DNA from: Polaribacter batillariae
GTDB lineage: Bacteria > Bacteroidota > Bacteroidia > Flavobacteriales > Flavobacteriaceae
Reading direction: 5' to 3'
Assembly (NCBI RefSeq): GCF_017498485.1
Contig: NZ_CP071795.1
Coordinates: forward strand, 2,170,001 to 2,234,000
Length of the DNA: 64,000 bases
Shown here piece by piece: positions 26,721 to 35,554 of this stretch. The translations under genes and the position numbers were made by a program. Below the pieces are notes generated by a model. That model saw nothing but the letters and a program-made list of their open reading frames with translations. It ran no database searches and had not been told where the DNA came from. Each line of letters opens with the position of its first letter. Position 1 is the first letter of the stretch.

Positions 26721-27470
26721 ATGAGAAAAATTCTTTTTTTGTTTTTAATAGTTTTAATAAACTGTAAAAACACAAACACTGACTATCTACAACTAAAACT
26801 AATTACCAAAGAAATTATAGTACACTGTAATGAAAGTAATTGCTCTGGTTCAGTTTACTTACTTAAAAAAAAGAAAGCTAAACTAAATAAAATTGTTTTT
26901 CAGATTGAAAATAGAAGTAGCAAGAATATTATTTTTAACCCTATTTCTGAAGATATAAACAAGGGAAATCCCTCTTATTCTTCTTTTCCAAAATTGTTTA
27001 CTGGCATTAGCCTAAATAATATTATAATAAGAGATTCGGAAGGAAATATTGTTGTGAATGATGGAGGTATATTAGGTGGAGAATCGGAAATTGATATACA
27101 AATTGAAAAAAACACAATTCAATATTTTAAAAAATTGGGATATAACTTGGATGATAATGAGGCTTTATATAAAGGTCTTTCATTAAGTACATTACTTGTT
27201 ATTCCAAGTAAAACAACATATTATTTCGAATCATATCTTAGTCTACCCTTGAATTTAACTTCAGAATCTATTAGCAGTATCGAAACCATTAAATTAGATG
27301 TAAATAATAGTTATACACTACAGTTGTTTTTTAAAGCTAATAAAAAAGCTGTAATAAATCGATTACCTAAAAACATAATAAAAACAATAAGAGAAGGAAA
27401 TTTTGAAATTTTTGATGGTAATCTTTTTTCAAATAAAATCCCCATAGAAATATCTAATTATACAAAATAA
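26721..27470 (+). CDS. Putative immunity lipoprotein of the zincin RHS toxin
   Basis: The product has 249 residues with a lipoprotein signal (LFLIVLINC near residue 14). It starts 3 bases after the RHS stop codon, the usual place for an immunity gene. The mature part is beta-rich, with KIVFQIENRSSKNIIF near residue 52. No family is recognised. A periplasm-facing lipoprotein fits protection against a toxin that acts outside the cytoplasm. The segment around KNIIFNPISEDI faintly resembles the corresponding part of the gene at 33075, which also follows a zincin toxin; that is only an inference. Confidence 0.6.
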   Translation: MRKILFLFLIVLINCKNTNTDYLQLKLITKEIIVHCNESNCSGSVYLLKKKKAKLNKIVFQIENRSSKNIIFNPISEDINKGNPSYSSFPKLFTGISLNNIIIRDSEGNIVVNDGGILGGESEIDIQIEKNTIQYFKKLGYNLDDNEALYKGLSLSTLLVIPSKTTYYFESYLSLPLNLTSESISSIETIKLDVNNSYTLQLFFKANKKAVINRLPKNIIKTIREGNFEIFDGNLFSNKIPIEISNYTK

Positions 27471-27612
27471 TATATTTTTATCAACTATTATGCTTTTTTC
27501 GTGTAGTTGTAAATAATAATATTGTAGAACCACAAGAAGAACCATTTACAGTAAAGTTGCTACAAACACAAACGTAAATATATACGAAGTAGCTACTTTT
27601 AAAATAAAATAA
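27471..27612 (+). pseudogene. Degenerate copy of the lipoprotein 5' end (copy 1)
   Basis: The stretch matches the start of the lipoprotein gene at 28816 (LSTIMLFSC, EPQEEPFT) but has in-frame stops and a frame break. It ends at the same codon as the other truncated copies (ATFKIK, then TAA at 27610), followed by the 28-base junction at 27613-27640. Confidence 0.8.
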
Positions 27613-27640
27613 TACTTTTAACAAACGTTCTTTAACATAA

Positions 27641-28294
27641 ACAACGCCAATTTGGTGCTTAGAAAGTGCAGGTGCTAATAACTTCTGGAAATCAGCAGGA
27701 ACTATTACAGCAGGTTCTTTATCTGGTGGTATTGGGAGTGTTATTTCTGGCGGGAAGTTTTGGGATGGTTTTAGAAATGGAGCGATTAGTTCTTCTTTAA
27801 ACCATGTTGCACATATGATTCAAGAAAGTGCAAAAGCTAAAAAGATTGTAAAAAATGCTAAAAAACATGATAAATCAAAAAAATGGAGTTATGAAGTGGA
27901 AAAAGATAATTTTAAATCTAAAACAAATAAGTGTAACAAATTTGTTTATGATATCTTAACAGAATCAGGTGCTTCTCCAGGGTTACCAAATGGTAATCCT
28001 ATTAAAAAATTTTTTGGTTATGGTTCACCTCCAACAGCTTCACAATGGGCTGATCCTAATTACGATATACCTGGTTGGGATGTAGTATCAAGCCCTAAAG
28101 CTGGAGATGTAGTTGCTGTCAGTGCTAATTTTTCGGATGCAACTGGTCATGTTGGTATAATGATTAGTGGAACTCAATCAATTGGAGCTAGTCATTATAC
28201 AGTAAGGATTACTAATTTTGGAACAAGTTCTTATAATCTTTCTGGATATCCTGGAAATAATGGATATGTTTATAGAAGATATGTAGGTAATTAA
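27641..28294 (+). pseudogene. Start-less RHS toxin module 1: NlpC/P60- or CHAP-like peptidase
   Basis: A frame of 217 codons opens right after a stop, at the 20-base core segment, and runs through the linker into a toxin. It has no ATG before 27815, so it is probably silent until recombined into the RHS gene. The toxin part (about 160 residues) has NKCNKFVYDIL with a candidate catalytic Cys, PKAGDVVAV, and GHVGIMIS with a candidate His, the pattern of papain-like NlpC/P60 or CHAP enzymes that cut peptidoglycan peptides. The immunity gene follows after 2 bases. No inactivating mutation is visible in the toxin part. Confidence 0.75.
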
Positions 28295-28296
28295 AA

Positions 28297-28791
28297 ATGA
28301 AAAAAATGAAAAAAATTATAACGCTAATTATATTAATTACTTTAATAGTCATACTTATCAAAATGAAAAATATTTATAAAGTAAATAAAGAATACGCAAT
28401 ATTCAATGAATTTGGTAAAGAGATACCTTCAAAAATCATAAAAAAGAAAAATGATAATTATGTTGTTATTTTTTTAATTGATAAATTACTACCTTATAGT
28501 GCATTAGTAATATCTCCGAAAAATAAGTTGATAGGAATTCCAAATGGAGGAAATGAAAGATATTTTAACTTGACTAAAAATTATATTTATGATAAATGGA
28601 CTAATGATAATTCATTTACAATTATATATATAGACGGGAAAGAACCATTTAAATTTAATCAATATAATGAATATCCAAATAAAGAACCTATTGTTAAGAA
28701 TATTAATTTTTTAGATACAAAAGTGAGTTTTGATTCTTTTGGTAAGCTAAAAGAGTATGGAAAAAAAGTGGTGTTAAAAAAGATTGAATAA
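28297..28791 (+). CDS. Putative immunity protein 1, membrane-anchored
   Basis: The product has 164 residues. A single N-terminal membrane helix spans about residues 6-23 (IITLIILITLIVILI); the rest is probably periplasmic, with a small beta-rich domain (DNYVVIFLIDKLLPYSALVIS). It starts 2 bases after the module-1 toxin frame. Position and topology fit an immunity protein against a peptidoglycan hydrolase. No known family is recognised. Confidence 0.6.
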   Translation: MKKMKKIITLIILITLIVILIKMKNIYKVNKEYAIFNEFGKEIPSKIIKKKNDNYVVIFLIDKLLPYSALVISPKNKLIGIPNGGNERYFNLTKNYIYDKWTNDNSFTIIYIDGKEPFKFNQYNEYPNKEPIVKNINFLDTKVSFDSFGKLKEYGKKVVLKKIE

Positions 28792-28815
28792 ACTGTATAT
28801 TAATAAAATTAATTA

Positions 28816-29619
28816 ATGAAAAACAAAATAATAATATTTCTATCAACTATTATGTTTTTTTCGTGTAGTTCAGATGATGACCCAATAACAGAGCCACAAG
28901 AGGAACCATTTACAGTAGAATTGATTGCTACAAACACAAATGCAAATATAGACGAAGTAACTATCTTTGAAGTAAAGACAAATAGACCTTTTATTAGTAT
29001 TACTCATTCTACAGATAACTTTACTACCTCTAGAACAGTAAGTAAAAGTCAAGGAGATTCATTTGGTACAAGCTTAACTTTATATGTAGACACCGCAAAC
29101 CTCGGAAATATTACATATAGCATTCGAGTAGTTGATGCTAATAATAATCAGATAACCGCAACCAGTACTTTAAGTTTTACTGTAGAGAAAGGTAATGCAC
29201 TCCACATTAAAGAAGTATTGGTTAACAATTTCTATGATAAAGACAATACTTGGGATACCGAGTTTTCAAATATAGATGTTAATAGATTAGCAGATGTATT
29301 TTTTTCATTGTCTAAACCTCATGTAGATTTGTTTACAGGACAAAGATATAAAGCTCTTTGGTATAAATCTGCTGTTAAAGAAAATCAAGGAGATTTGACA
29401 TGGAATTTTTCACAAGAGAATTTATATATTGACCCAAATGCACTTATTCATTTTGGATTAGCAGACGATGACGGAGGTGGAGTCGGTCAAGATTTATTAT
29501 TAGGTCCTCCTTTTGAGAAAGAAATTAACTTAGCTCAATATAGTTCATCCCAACCTAATAATATTACTTTAGAAGACACCTCTATTAATTTAGATGTTGA
29601 TTTTGCTGTTGAGTGGTAA
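28816..29619 (+). CDS. Full-length lipoprotein that seeds the array leaders
   Basis: The product has 267 residues with a lipoprotein signal ending in FFSC near residue 17, then SSDDDPITEPQEEPF. Residues 30-125 look like an immunoglobulin-like domain (VELIATNTNANIDEV, LSFTVEKG). The C-terminal half, with DPNALIHFGLADDDGGG, is a second beta domain. This is the only complete copy. Its first 50 or so codons recur as truncated copies at 27471, 31390, 33964, 35353 and 36717. Whether it protects against or assists the RHS toxins is unknown. A terminator follows at 29640. Confidence 0.8.
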   Translation: MKNKIIIFLSTIMFFSCSSDDDPITEPQEEPFTVELIATNTNANIDEVTIFEVKTNRPFISITHSTDNFTTSRTVSKSQGDSFGTSLTLYVDTANLGNITYSIRVVDANNNQITATSTLSFTVEKGNALHIKEVLVNNFYDKDNTWDTEFSNIDVNRLADVFFSLSKPHVDLFTGQRYKALWYKSAVKENQGDLTWNFSQENLYIDPNALIHFGLADDDGGGVGQDLLLGPPFEKEINLAQYSSSQPNNITLEDTSINLDVDFAVEW

Positions 29620-29639
29620 AAAGTAAAAACAAATGATTA

Positions 29640-29667
29640 AATTCCCGCTAACTTGCGGGAATTTTTG
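29640..29667 (+). terminator. Rho-independent terminator
   Basis: A 9-bp stem (AATTCCCGC / GCGGGAATT) with a 6-base loop is followed by TTTGTT. It lies 21 bases after the lipoprotein stop. Confidence 0.85.
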
Positions 29668-29677
29668 TTAAAAGTAT

Positions 29678-29976
29678 ATGAAGAAAATAGTAGTGCTCTT
29701 TTTAATTTTAAGCAGTTCTCTTTTTGCACAAAAAGAAACTAACATCTGGTACTTTGGTATTGGCGCTGGTATAGATTTTAATTCTGGTACGGCAACTGCA
29801 ATTACTTCTACTAAAATAACTGCAGATGTAGGTGGTTCTGCCACCATTTGTTCATCAACAGGTGAGTTATTGTTTTACACAAATGGTCAGTTTATTTTTA
29901 ACAAAAATCATGAAGTAATGCATAATGGTGAAAATATAGGAGGGAATGTTGGTAGTACACAATCAGCTGTCATTGT
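29678..29976 (+). pseudogene. Truncated secreted protein (gliding/PKD-type N-terminus)
   Basis: The frame starts with a Sec signal (MKKIVVLFLILSSSLFAQ) and then NIWYFGIGAGIDFNSGTAT, GELLFYTNGQFIFNKNHEVM and STQSAVIV. This is the opening of large flavobacterial surface proteins with PKD or gliding-motility C-terminal domains. At about 29977 it runs into the IS21 remnant and stops at 29998. About 100 residues remain of what is usually a protein many times longer. Confidence 0.75.
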
Positions 29977-30200
29977 ATGGAAAGTCCAGTTAAATTGAGC
30001 CACTCATTCCGGATGAAATTGAGCAGAGTAAATCAAGTGTTAAAATCGATTCAATTTGTATGTTAAAATTAGTGTTTTTTTCTTAATTTTTTCCTCATAG
30101 ATTCACCTTTTAAATTAATTCTATGTGCCGAGTGAACAATTCTATCTAAAATAGCATCTTGTAATATGTAATACTCCCCCAAAAAAGGGCCATTAGTTAA
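29977..30200 (-). mobile_element. IS21-family remnant with istB 3' end
   Basis: The left end has repeated AAATTGAGC motifs typical of IS21 termini (near 29992 and 30018). Read on the minus strand, 30200 to 30069 encodes the end of the IstB ATPase helper: GEYYILQDAILDRIVHSAHR, INLKGESMRKKLRKKH and stop at 30069. The rest of istB and all of istA are absent. A short stretch at 30229-30280 reads TRRKFTTSFKVKT, like the start of an IS3 OrfA, and may be debris of another element. Confidence 0.75.
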
Positions 30201-30596
30201 ATTAAAAAAATAGTATTAATTTTAAACAATGGACATGAAACCAACCCGAAGAAAATTTACGACAAGCTTCAAGGTAAAAACCCAACACTTGACGATCTTT
30301 TTGATTTTTATAAATTTGATAAATTAAAATTAAATGGCTGGAAATCAACTTCTATGGGACAAGCATATATAAAATCATTTAAATATAAATCAAGTATTTT
30401 TGAGGGTGTAGTACCTATTGAGCAATATAGACCATCTGTAATAAAAGATGTAGGTATATGGGGTAATAATGAAATACGAATGTTTGATGGGACAGTTTGG
30501 GGTAAATGGTTAAGCAGATTAAAATTTACCTCTTATAATAAATCATCTTTTAATGATATTTTAAATTTTATAAATTCAAAACCTGTTAAATTTTAA
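30201..30596 (+). pseudogene. Orphan toxin fragment, module 2 (unknown type)
   Basis: The frame is open from 30201 and encodes GKNPTLDDLFDFYKFDKLKL, then MGQAYIKSFKYKSS, VVPIEQYRPSVIKDVG and WGKWLSRLKFTSYNKSS. It lacks the lipoprotein leader, the RHS core segment and the linker that precede the other modules; IS21 debris lies there instead. I do not recognise the toxin family. An immunity-type lipoprotein gene follows after 3 bases, which is the reason to regard it as a toxin end. Confidence 0.5.
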
Positions 30597-30599
30597 TAA

Positions 30600-31337
30600 A
30601 TGAGAAAGCTCTTTTATTTCTTTACACTAACTTTATTAGCATATTGTTGTGTTACTAAGGTTGTAAACAAAAAAACAAATCAAAATTTAATTCAATCAAA
30701 TATCCATTTTTCTAAAAATCAACATTCAGTATTAACAGAAATACTAAATAATTTTAATACAATTTTAGAAAAAAAATATGATAATAGGATGTATTTATAC
30801 CTATTAAAACTTAAAGGAAATTATGATACAGATACCCTAAAAGAAGAGATTGAAAGGGATTGGTCTTGTTGTGAATTTGTTAAGAAACTAAGGGAAAGTA
30901 AGTTGTTGCGGGAAATGTATAAAAAAGAAAATCAAAAATTTGTTCCAATTTTAAAAGTAAAAAAATGGGTCGATTCTATAAGAAACTCTAAATTAGAATT
31001 CAATGAACCATCATTCTCTAATATTGAAGAAAAAGATTTAAAAGATATTAATTTGTTTACTAATTTTAATATTCAAGAAAATAATAAGCTAAGAATTTTC
31101 AATAACTATTTGGGTAAATTCTATTACATTCTTTATAAATCCCTATCTTATCGCGATAAAAATATAAAAAAAATAATAATTGAAATAGTGAAATTAGATG
31201 GTGTTTCTCCTTTATTTTATGTAAACTATGCAATATCTACTTTCGATGAAAAAGAATTAAATAATTCAACTCTTAAATTAATTATTTTTAATGAAATTAT
31301 TTTACCCAATCTATTAAACCCAGATATATGTTGTTAG
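30600..31337 (+). CDS. Putative immunity lipoprotein 2
   Basis: The product has 245 residues. The N-terminus (MRKLFYFFTLTLLAYCC) looks like a lipoprotein signal with cleavage before Cys16. The body is mostly helical and lysine-rich (SVLTEILNNFNTIL, KELNNSTLKLIIFNEIILP). No family is recognised. It follows the module-2 toxin fragment by 3 bases. It may be an orphan immunity gene kept after its toxin was damaged by insertions. Confidence 0.55.
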   Translation: MRKLFYFFTLTLLAYCCVTKVVNKKTNQNLIQSNIHFSKNQHSVLTEILNNFNTILEKKYDNRMYLYLLKLKGNYDTDTLKEEIERDWSCCEFVKKLRESKLLREMYKKENQKFVPILKVKKWVDSIRNSKLEFNEPSFSNIEEKDLKDINLFTNFNIQENNKLRIFNNYLGKFYYILYKSLSYRDKNIKKIIIEIVKLDGVSPLFYVNYAISTFDEKELNNSTLKLIIFNEIILPNLLNPDICC

Positions 31338-31389
31338 GTAAATTAACGTGAATAATGGATAAGAAAATACAATGGTCCTTTTTAGAAAT

Positions 31390-31542
31390 ATGTTAAGGAT
31401 GTTATTAATAATAACACTATTCTCTTGTAGCTCTAATGAAGATACAATTAGTGAACCACAAGAAGAACCGTTTACAGTAGAATTAGTTGCTACAAGCACA
31501 AACGTAAATATAGACGAAGTAGCTACTTTTAAAATAGAATAA
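31390..31542 (+). CDS. Truncated lipoprotein leader, copy 3 (50 residues)
   Basis: A short open frame, with a possible earlier start at 31372, encodes a lipoprotein signal (LLIITLFSC) and SSNEDTISEPQEEPFTVEL, ending at ATFKIE and TAA. It is a truncated copy of the gene at 28816. Unlike copy 1 it is intact as a small lipoprotein. The 28-base junction and the RHS core segment follow directly. Confidence 0.6.
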   Translation: MLRMLLIITLFSCSSNEDTISEPQEEPFTVELVATSTNVNIDEVATFKIE

Positions 31543-31581
31543 TATTTTTAACAAACGTTCTTTAACATAAACAACGCCAAT

Positions 31582-32181
31582 TTGGTGCTTAGAAAGTGCT
31601 GTGCTTCTAATTTTTGGAAAGCAGCAGGTACAATTACAGCAGGTTCTTTATCTGGTGGTGTAGGGAGTGTTATTTCTGGTGGTAAATTCTGGGATGGTTT
31701 TAGAAATGGAGCGATTTCTTCTTCTTTAAACCATGTTGTGCATATAATTCAGAAAAAAATAGAAAAAGTAAATTTACAAAAATCTAAAAATAAGATCAAA
31801 GAGATACTCAAAACATTCAAAGAAGCAAATCGAAATAAAAAACTTTCTAATTTATTTGACATTATTGAACCTAATGATTATGCCGATGGTATTTATAATG
31901 AGTTTTCTGAAGAGTTAACCCTTAATGAACATAAATATAAATTAAGAGTAAAAGGTTATAATGTTAATGATTTTAGTAAAAACAAAAGTTATTATAAAAT
32001 TTTCAAAGCAGGTTTCGGTTATTTAGATAGGTTTTCCAGTTTTAAACCATCACCTCAATATAATTCAGGATATTATCGAGGGTTTTACTTAACTGGAAAT
32101 GAAAGAAACTATTTAATTACTATAGGAGCAAAAACAACAGCAGGTTATAATTATTTAAAAAAGATTTATAATGGATTATAA
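31582..32181 (+). pseudogene. Start-less RHS toxin module 3 (unknown toxin)
   Basis: The frame of 199 codons has no ATG at its start (TTG at 31582) and includes the linker, where one G is missing compared with the other copies. The toxin part of about 140 residues has a basic helical start (KNKIKEILKTFKEANRNKKL), then IIEPNDYADGIYNEF, YKLRVKGYNVNDF and a C-terminal YYRGFYLTGNERNYLI. I do not recognise it. The next gene, a lipoprotein, overlaps its end by 11 bases, so the pair looks like toxin and immunity. Confidence 0.6.
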
Positions 32182-32671
32182 AACAAAAACACTCGTTTTC
32201 TTAACAATTGTTTTATTATTAAATAGTTGCAGTTGCAGAAAAGCGTATAGGTTTACAGGGGAAAGATGGACATTTATAAAAAATGATAAACAAAATATCG
32301 ATTATTCAGAAATAGAGTTTAGTGATAAAATAATAAATATCTATTCAGAGAATTCTGGAAAAATGGGACCTTTTAAATATCAAATTTCAGATAATAAATT
32401 AATATTTAACAACCAAGAATTCAATATTAATTCAGTGAATAATCAATATTTAATTCTAGAAAATAATTCTGCTAAATATTATATGTATAAAATACCATTT
32501 AAGGAAGATGATATTCAAAAAAATCAATTAAACCCTTTTTATATTAGAAGATGTTATTTTTTAACACACTTAAATTTTATTAAAGTGAAAGATGCAATTG
32601 AGTATATTGGTAAATTGCGAGAAGTTCCTAAAGACTCTATCTTAGAGGAGGAAATTATGCTAAATAATTAA
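32171..32671 (+). CDS. Putative immunity lipoprotein 3
   Basis: The product has 166 residues. The lipoprotein signal is MDYKTKTLVFLTIVLLLNSC with cleavage before Cys20. The mature part resembles lipocalin-like small beta proteins (RFTGERWTFIKNDK, KLIFNNQEFNINSV). The gene overlaps the module-3 toxin frame by 11 bases, the tightest coupling in the array. Function is inferred from position only. Confidence 0.6.
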   Translation: MDYKTKTLVFLTIVLLLNSCSCRKAYRFTGERWTFIKNDKQNIDYSEIEFSDKIINIYSENSGKMGPFKYQISDNKLIFNNQEFNINSVNNQYLILENNSAKYYMYKIPFKEDDIQKNQLNPFYIRRCYFLTHLNFIKVKDAIEYIGKLREVPKDSILEEEIMLNN

Positions 32672-32673
32672 AA

Positions 32674-33075
32674 AGTGATATTTCTGCTAAAAGTGTTAAT
32701 TGAAGAAAAGGAGGTATTTATAAAGGTATTACCTCTTTACTAGGAGAACAATATAAAAGAGATGTAACTTAGGAGAATAATGTAGCTAACTATGAAAATA
32801 CAAGCGCAAGAACTATGGGACATGAATTTACTCATGTAGGTCAAATATCAGTATTAGGAAGTTTGGCTACAAGCTATTCTGATTATAAAAGTTTGCTCTA
32901 TATGATGGAATTTCAAGGTTATTCATATGGAAGTTATTTAGGAAGTACAAATTATGGAGGATTTAATGCTTTTAGTCCTTATAACTTTAACGATTTATCT
33001 CTTAAACTTTTCTCTAAATTAAACTGGTATAATTACAAATTTACAACTACCGCAAGGTTTATAAACCCTTTTTAA
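32674..33075 (+). pseudogene. Decayed zincin-type toxin fragment, module 4
   Basis: The frame holds two in-frame stops (TGA near 32701, TAG near 32770). It encodes GGIYKGITSLLGEQYKRDV and then, from ATG 32815, MGHEFTHVGQISVLG with an HExxH zinc motif. It ends IHN-like in TTARFINPF. Neither leader, core segment nor linker precedes it. The stops mean the toxin is dead, although the part after 32815 could still be translated as an 86-residue protein. Confidence 0.65.
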
Positions 33076-33959
33076 TGATGAAAAAAAATGTTTTTATTAT
33101 ACTATTGCTTTTTGTTTTTTTTAAAGGTATCTCTCAACAAGTTTCGGTTAGTATGGAAGTTATAGAAATCAAAGAGAAAAACAATTTTGCTTTTTATAGC
33201 AAAGACTCAATTAATGTTCCTTATTTACTTATAAAATATACAAACAACTTAGATTCTGATATATATATTAGAAAAATAGTTGATCCTATGAAAAACTATA
33301 TGCCTATAGCAATAAGTCACTGGTATAAACCTACAGGAGATTTGCCTAGTTTACAAATAAAGGATACGATAAGTACTTACAAAGTATTCTTGGAATTTGA
33401 ACATCCTTACGCTTATAATTGGGAAATTAAAGATGAAGAAATTTATATGAGAGAAAAGAAAGAAATAGAAGAAACAGGAACTTCTGAATATTTTCATCAT
33501 CCTGCTAATGATTATTTTCAAGCAATTAACTCAGCTATCTATATTCAAGATTTACTGAATAAAAACAATTTAAATTTAAAACTTAAGTATTTTAATTTTT
33601 TAAATAAAAAAAATATTAAATATGATGAAGCAGTTGAACTCTTGATTAAAAAAAGGAAAATAGTTCTAAATAAAAATTTAGAAAAAATAAAAAAAATAGA
33701 AGAAATAGATTGTTTTAAAAAGTATTTTGTTTTTTTAAAAAAAGACCAAGAATATGTACAGAGGGTAAATTTAATAGCTCTGAAGTTTTTAGGGAAAAAT
33801 TTTAGTTTTGAGTTCCCTCAAGAGAATAGTAAAAATTTTTTAGAATTATATGGTGAAAAATTGGTTAAAAGAAAACTGTTTTTTCCTGATTCATTAAATG
33901 GATTCAATTATTATAAGAAAGAAAAATTATTAAAAGCTTTAAAAAAAATAAATCTTTAA
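33075..33959 (+). CDS. Putative immunity protein 4, exported
   Basis: The product has 294 residues with a Sec signal ending near FKGISQQ (residue 20). The mature part starts with a beta domain (SVSMEVIEIKEKN, VPYLLIKYTNNLDSDIYIRK) and continues as a long lysine-rich helical region. It starts at the last base of the module-4 frame (33075). The toxin before it is a decayed HExxH protein, so this is an orphan immunity gene. The NNLDSDIYI segment may correspond to RSSKNIIF of the immunity protein at 26721. Confidence 0.6.
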   Translation: MMKKNVFIILLLFVFFKGISQQVSVSMEVIEIKEKNNFAFYSKDSINVPYLLIKYTNNLDSDIYIRKIVDPMKNYMPIAISHWYKPTGDLPSLQIKDTISTYKVFLEFEHPYAYNWEIKDEEIYMREKKEIEETGTSEYFHHPANDYFQAINSAIYIQDLLNKNNLNLKLKYFNFLNKKNIKYDEAVELLIKKRKIVLNKNLEKIKKIEEIDCFKKYFVFLKKDQEYVQRVNLIALKFLGKNFSFEFPQENSKNFLELYGEKLVKRKLFFPDSLNGFNYYKKEKLLKALKKINL

Positions 33960-33963
33960 CATA

Positions 33964-34125
33964 GTGAGAAACATATTCATATTTATGATGGTTGCTTTAT
34001 ACTCTGCTTGTAGTTCAGAAGATAACTCAATTACTGAACCACAAGAAGAACCGTTTACAGTAGAATTAGTTGCTACAAGCACAAACGTAAATATAGACGA
34101 AGTAGCTACTTTTAAAATAGAATAA
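33964..34125 (+). CDS. Truncated lipoprotein leader, copy 5 (53 residues)
   Basis: A GTG start at 33964 (or ATG at 33985) gives a signal with ALYSAC, then EPQEEPFTVEL, and ends at ATFKIE and TAA. It is a truncated copy of the gene at 28816, ending at the same codon as the others. The 28-base junction follows at 34126-34153. Confidence 0.55.
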   Translation: MRNIFIFMMVALYSACSSEDNSITEPQEEPFTVELVATSTNVNIDEVATFKIE

Positions 34126-34153
34126 TATTTTTAACAAACGTTCTTTAACGTAA

Positions 34154-34723
34154 ACAACGCCAATTTGGTGCTTAGAAAGTGCTGGTGCTTCTAATTTTTG
34201 GAAAGCAGCAGGTACCATTACAGCAGGTTCTTTATCTGGTGGTGTAGGGAGTGTTATTTCTGGTGGTAAATTCTGGGATGGTTTTAGAAATGGAGCAATT
34301 TCTACTACTTTAAATCATGTGGTGCATATGTTACAACAAAAGATACATCATTATTTTGAAAAAAAGAAAGATGCTTATAATTATGCTCAAGAGGAATCTA
34401 TTTTACTTGATATGGGAGATGGGTATGTTTTGGAAAGAGAAGTTTCTGGATTTGCTTTAGAAAATGGTGATTATATTGTATTAGACCCTTCAGATAATAC
34501 CAGAACAGAATCTAAAAACCCTATAACAATTAAAAATGGCGAAAGTTATGTGAAATTTGAAGGAGAGTTTTATAAGATAAAATCACAATTTCATACTCAT
34601 CCTTCTGGCATGAAATATGCACCTGGTAGAATTGGAGTAAGTAAAGCTGATTTGAGTTTAATGTTTAATAGATTTAAAGGAGCATCTATGTCGATCTATA
34701 CAGAGGTAATGAATGGATTGTAA
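34154..34723 (+). pseudogene. Start-less RHS toxin module 5: JAMM-type peptidase
   Basis: The frame of 189 codons begins at the core segment with no ATG before 34328. After the linker the toxin part reads SILLDMGDGYVLEREVSG, then KIKSQFHTHPSGMKY and GRIGVSKADLSLM. The spacing of HTHP, S and D matches JAB/MPN+ (JAMM) metalloproteases, which are frequent in polymorphic toxins. A candidate glutamate is in VKFEGEF. The frame stops at 34723, and about 60 bases separate it from its immunity gene. Confidence 0.7.
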
Positions 34724-34781
34724 GTGCTGGTAATCAGTTTAATAAATATGGGTTTAATTATTCATTAAAAAATAATGGAGC

Positions 34782-35360
34782 ATGGTAAAAAAAGTAGTAC
34801 TATTATTCTTATTTCTTCTATTTTATAATAGTAGTATAGCACAAGAGCAAAAAGATTTATGGTGGTTGCAAACTTCTGAAAATAAAAAATATGAGAAGAT
34901 TTATAAATACGCCTTTTGTGATGTTTCCGATGGTGTATTAAAAGAGCAAATTATCGAATTTATCAAAAAATATCTAATTAATACAAATAAGAAAAAAGAG
35001 GAAGTTGCAATTGAATTGTCATCAATTTTTACAGAAAAAAATGATGAAAAAAAATATAGAATCACATATATATCTAATTATTATAATTTCATACCTTATT
35101 TTAAGATTAATCAAATAGCTAAAGTAAGTGGAAAAATAATTTTTATTCAAGACAAAAATTTAAATGATTTTAGAATTAAAAAAGAAGTATTATTTGGTTT
35201 ACTTAGAAAAAGGCATCCTAAAATTACAAGAAGAAATAATATCTCTTATTCAAAAGACAGTACTTTTACAGAAAATTGGACTACAGAACACGAAATACCT
35301 AATTACATTTTAACAATTAAAAACAATAAACTAATAAAAAAGGAAATAGTTTATGAATAA
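34782..35360 (+). CDS. Putative immunity protein 5, exported
   Basis: The product has 192 residues with a Sec signal (VVLLFLFLLFYNSSIAQEQ). The mature part is alpha/beta, with a YITYISNYYNFIPYFKI-like stretch near residue 100 and a basic C-terminus. No family is recognised. It follows the JAMM toxin module. The next leader copy overlaps its last codons (35353-35360). Confidence 0.55.
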   Translation: MVKKVVLLFLFLLFYNSSIAQEQKDLWWLQTSENKKYEKIYKYAFCDVSDGVLKEQIIEFIKKYLINTNKKKEEVAIELSSIFTEKNDEKKYRITYISNYYNFIPYFKINQIAKVSGKIIFIQDKNLNDFRIKKEVLFGLLRKRHPKITRRNNISYSKDSTFTENWTTEHEIPNYILTIKNNKLIKKEIVYE

Positions 35361-35526
35361 TATTGTAATAAAGTATAAAATATTGATATTATGTTTAATT
35401 TTTTTCTCTTGCAGCTCTAATGAAGACCCAATTACAGAACCAAAAGAAGAACTGTTTACAGTAGAATTAGTTGCTACAAACACAAGTATAAATATAGACG
35501 AAGTAGTTACTTTTAAAATAAAATAA
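35353..35526 (+). CDS. Truncated lipoprotein leader, copy 6 (57 residues)
   Basis: ATG at 35353 overlaps the end of immunity gene 5. The peptide has a signal ending LIFFSC, then SSNEDPITEPKEELFTVEL, and stops at TFKIK and TAA. It has several changes relative to the other copies, which suggests an older or independently diverged copy. The 28-base junction follows. Confidence 0.55.
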   Translation: MNNIVIKYKILILCLIFFSCSSNEDPITEPKEELFTVELVATNTSINIDEVVTFKIK

Positions 35527-35554
35527 TATTTTTAATAAACGTTCTTTAACATAA

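Noticed and set aside
30229..30280. Complete IS3 element starting at the TRRKFTTSFK frame
   Set aside because: Only about 17 codons resemble OrfA and the similarity ends abruptly; the upstream C-rich sequence is readable as part of istB, so no IS3 terminal repeat can be supported.
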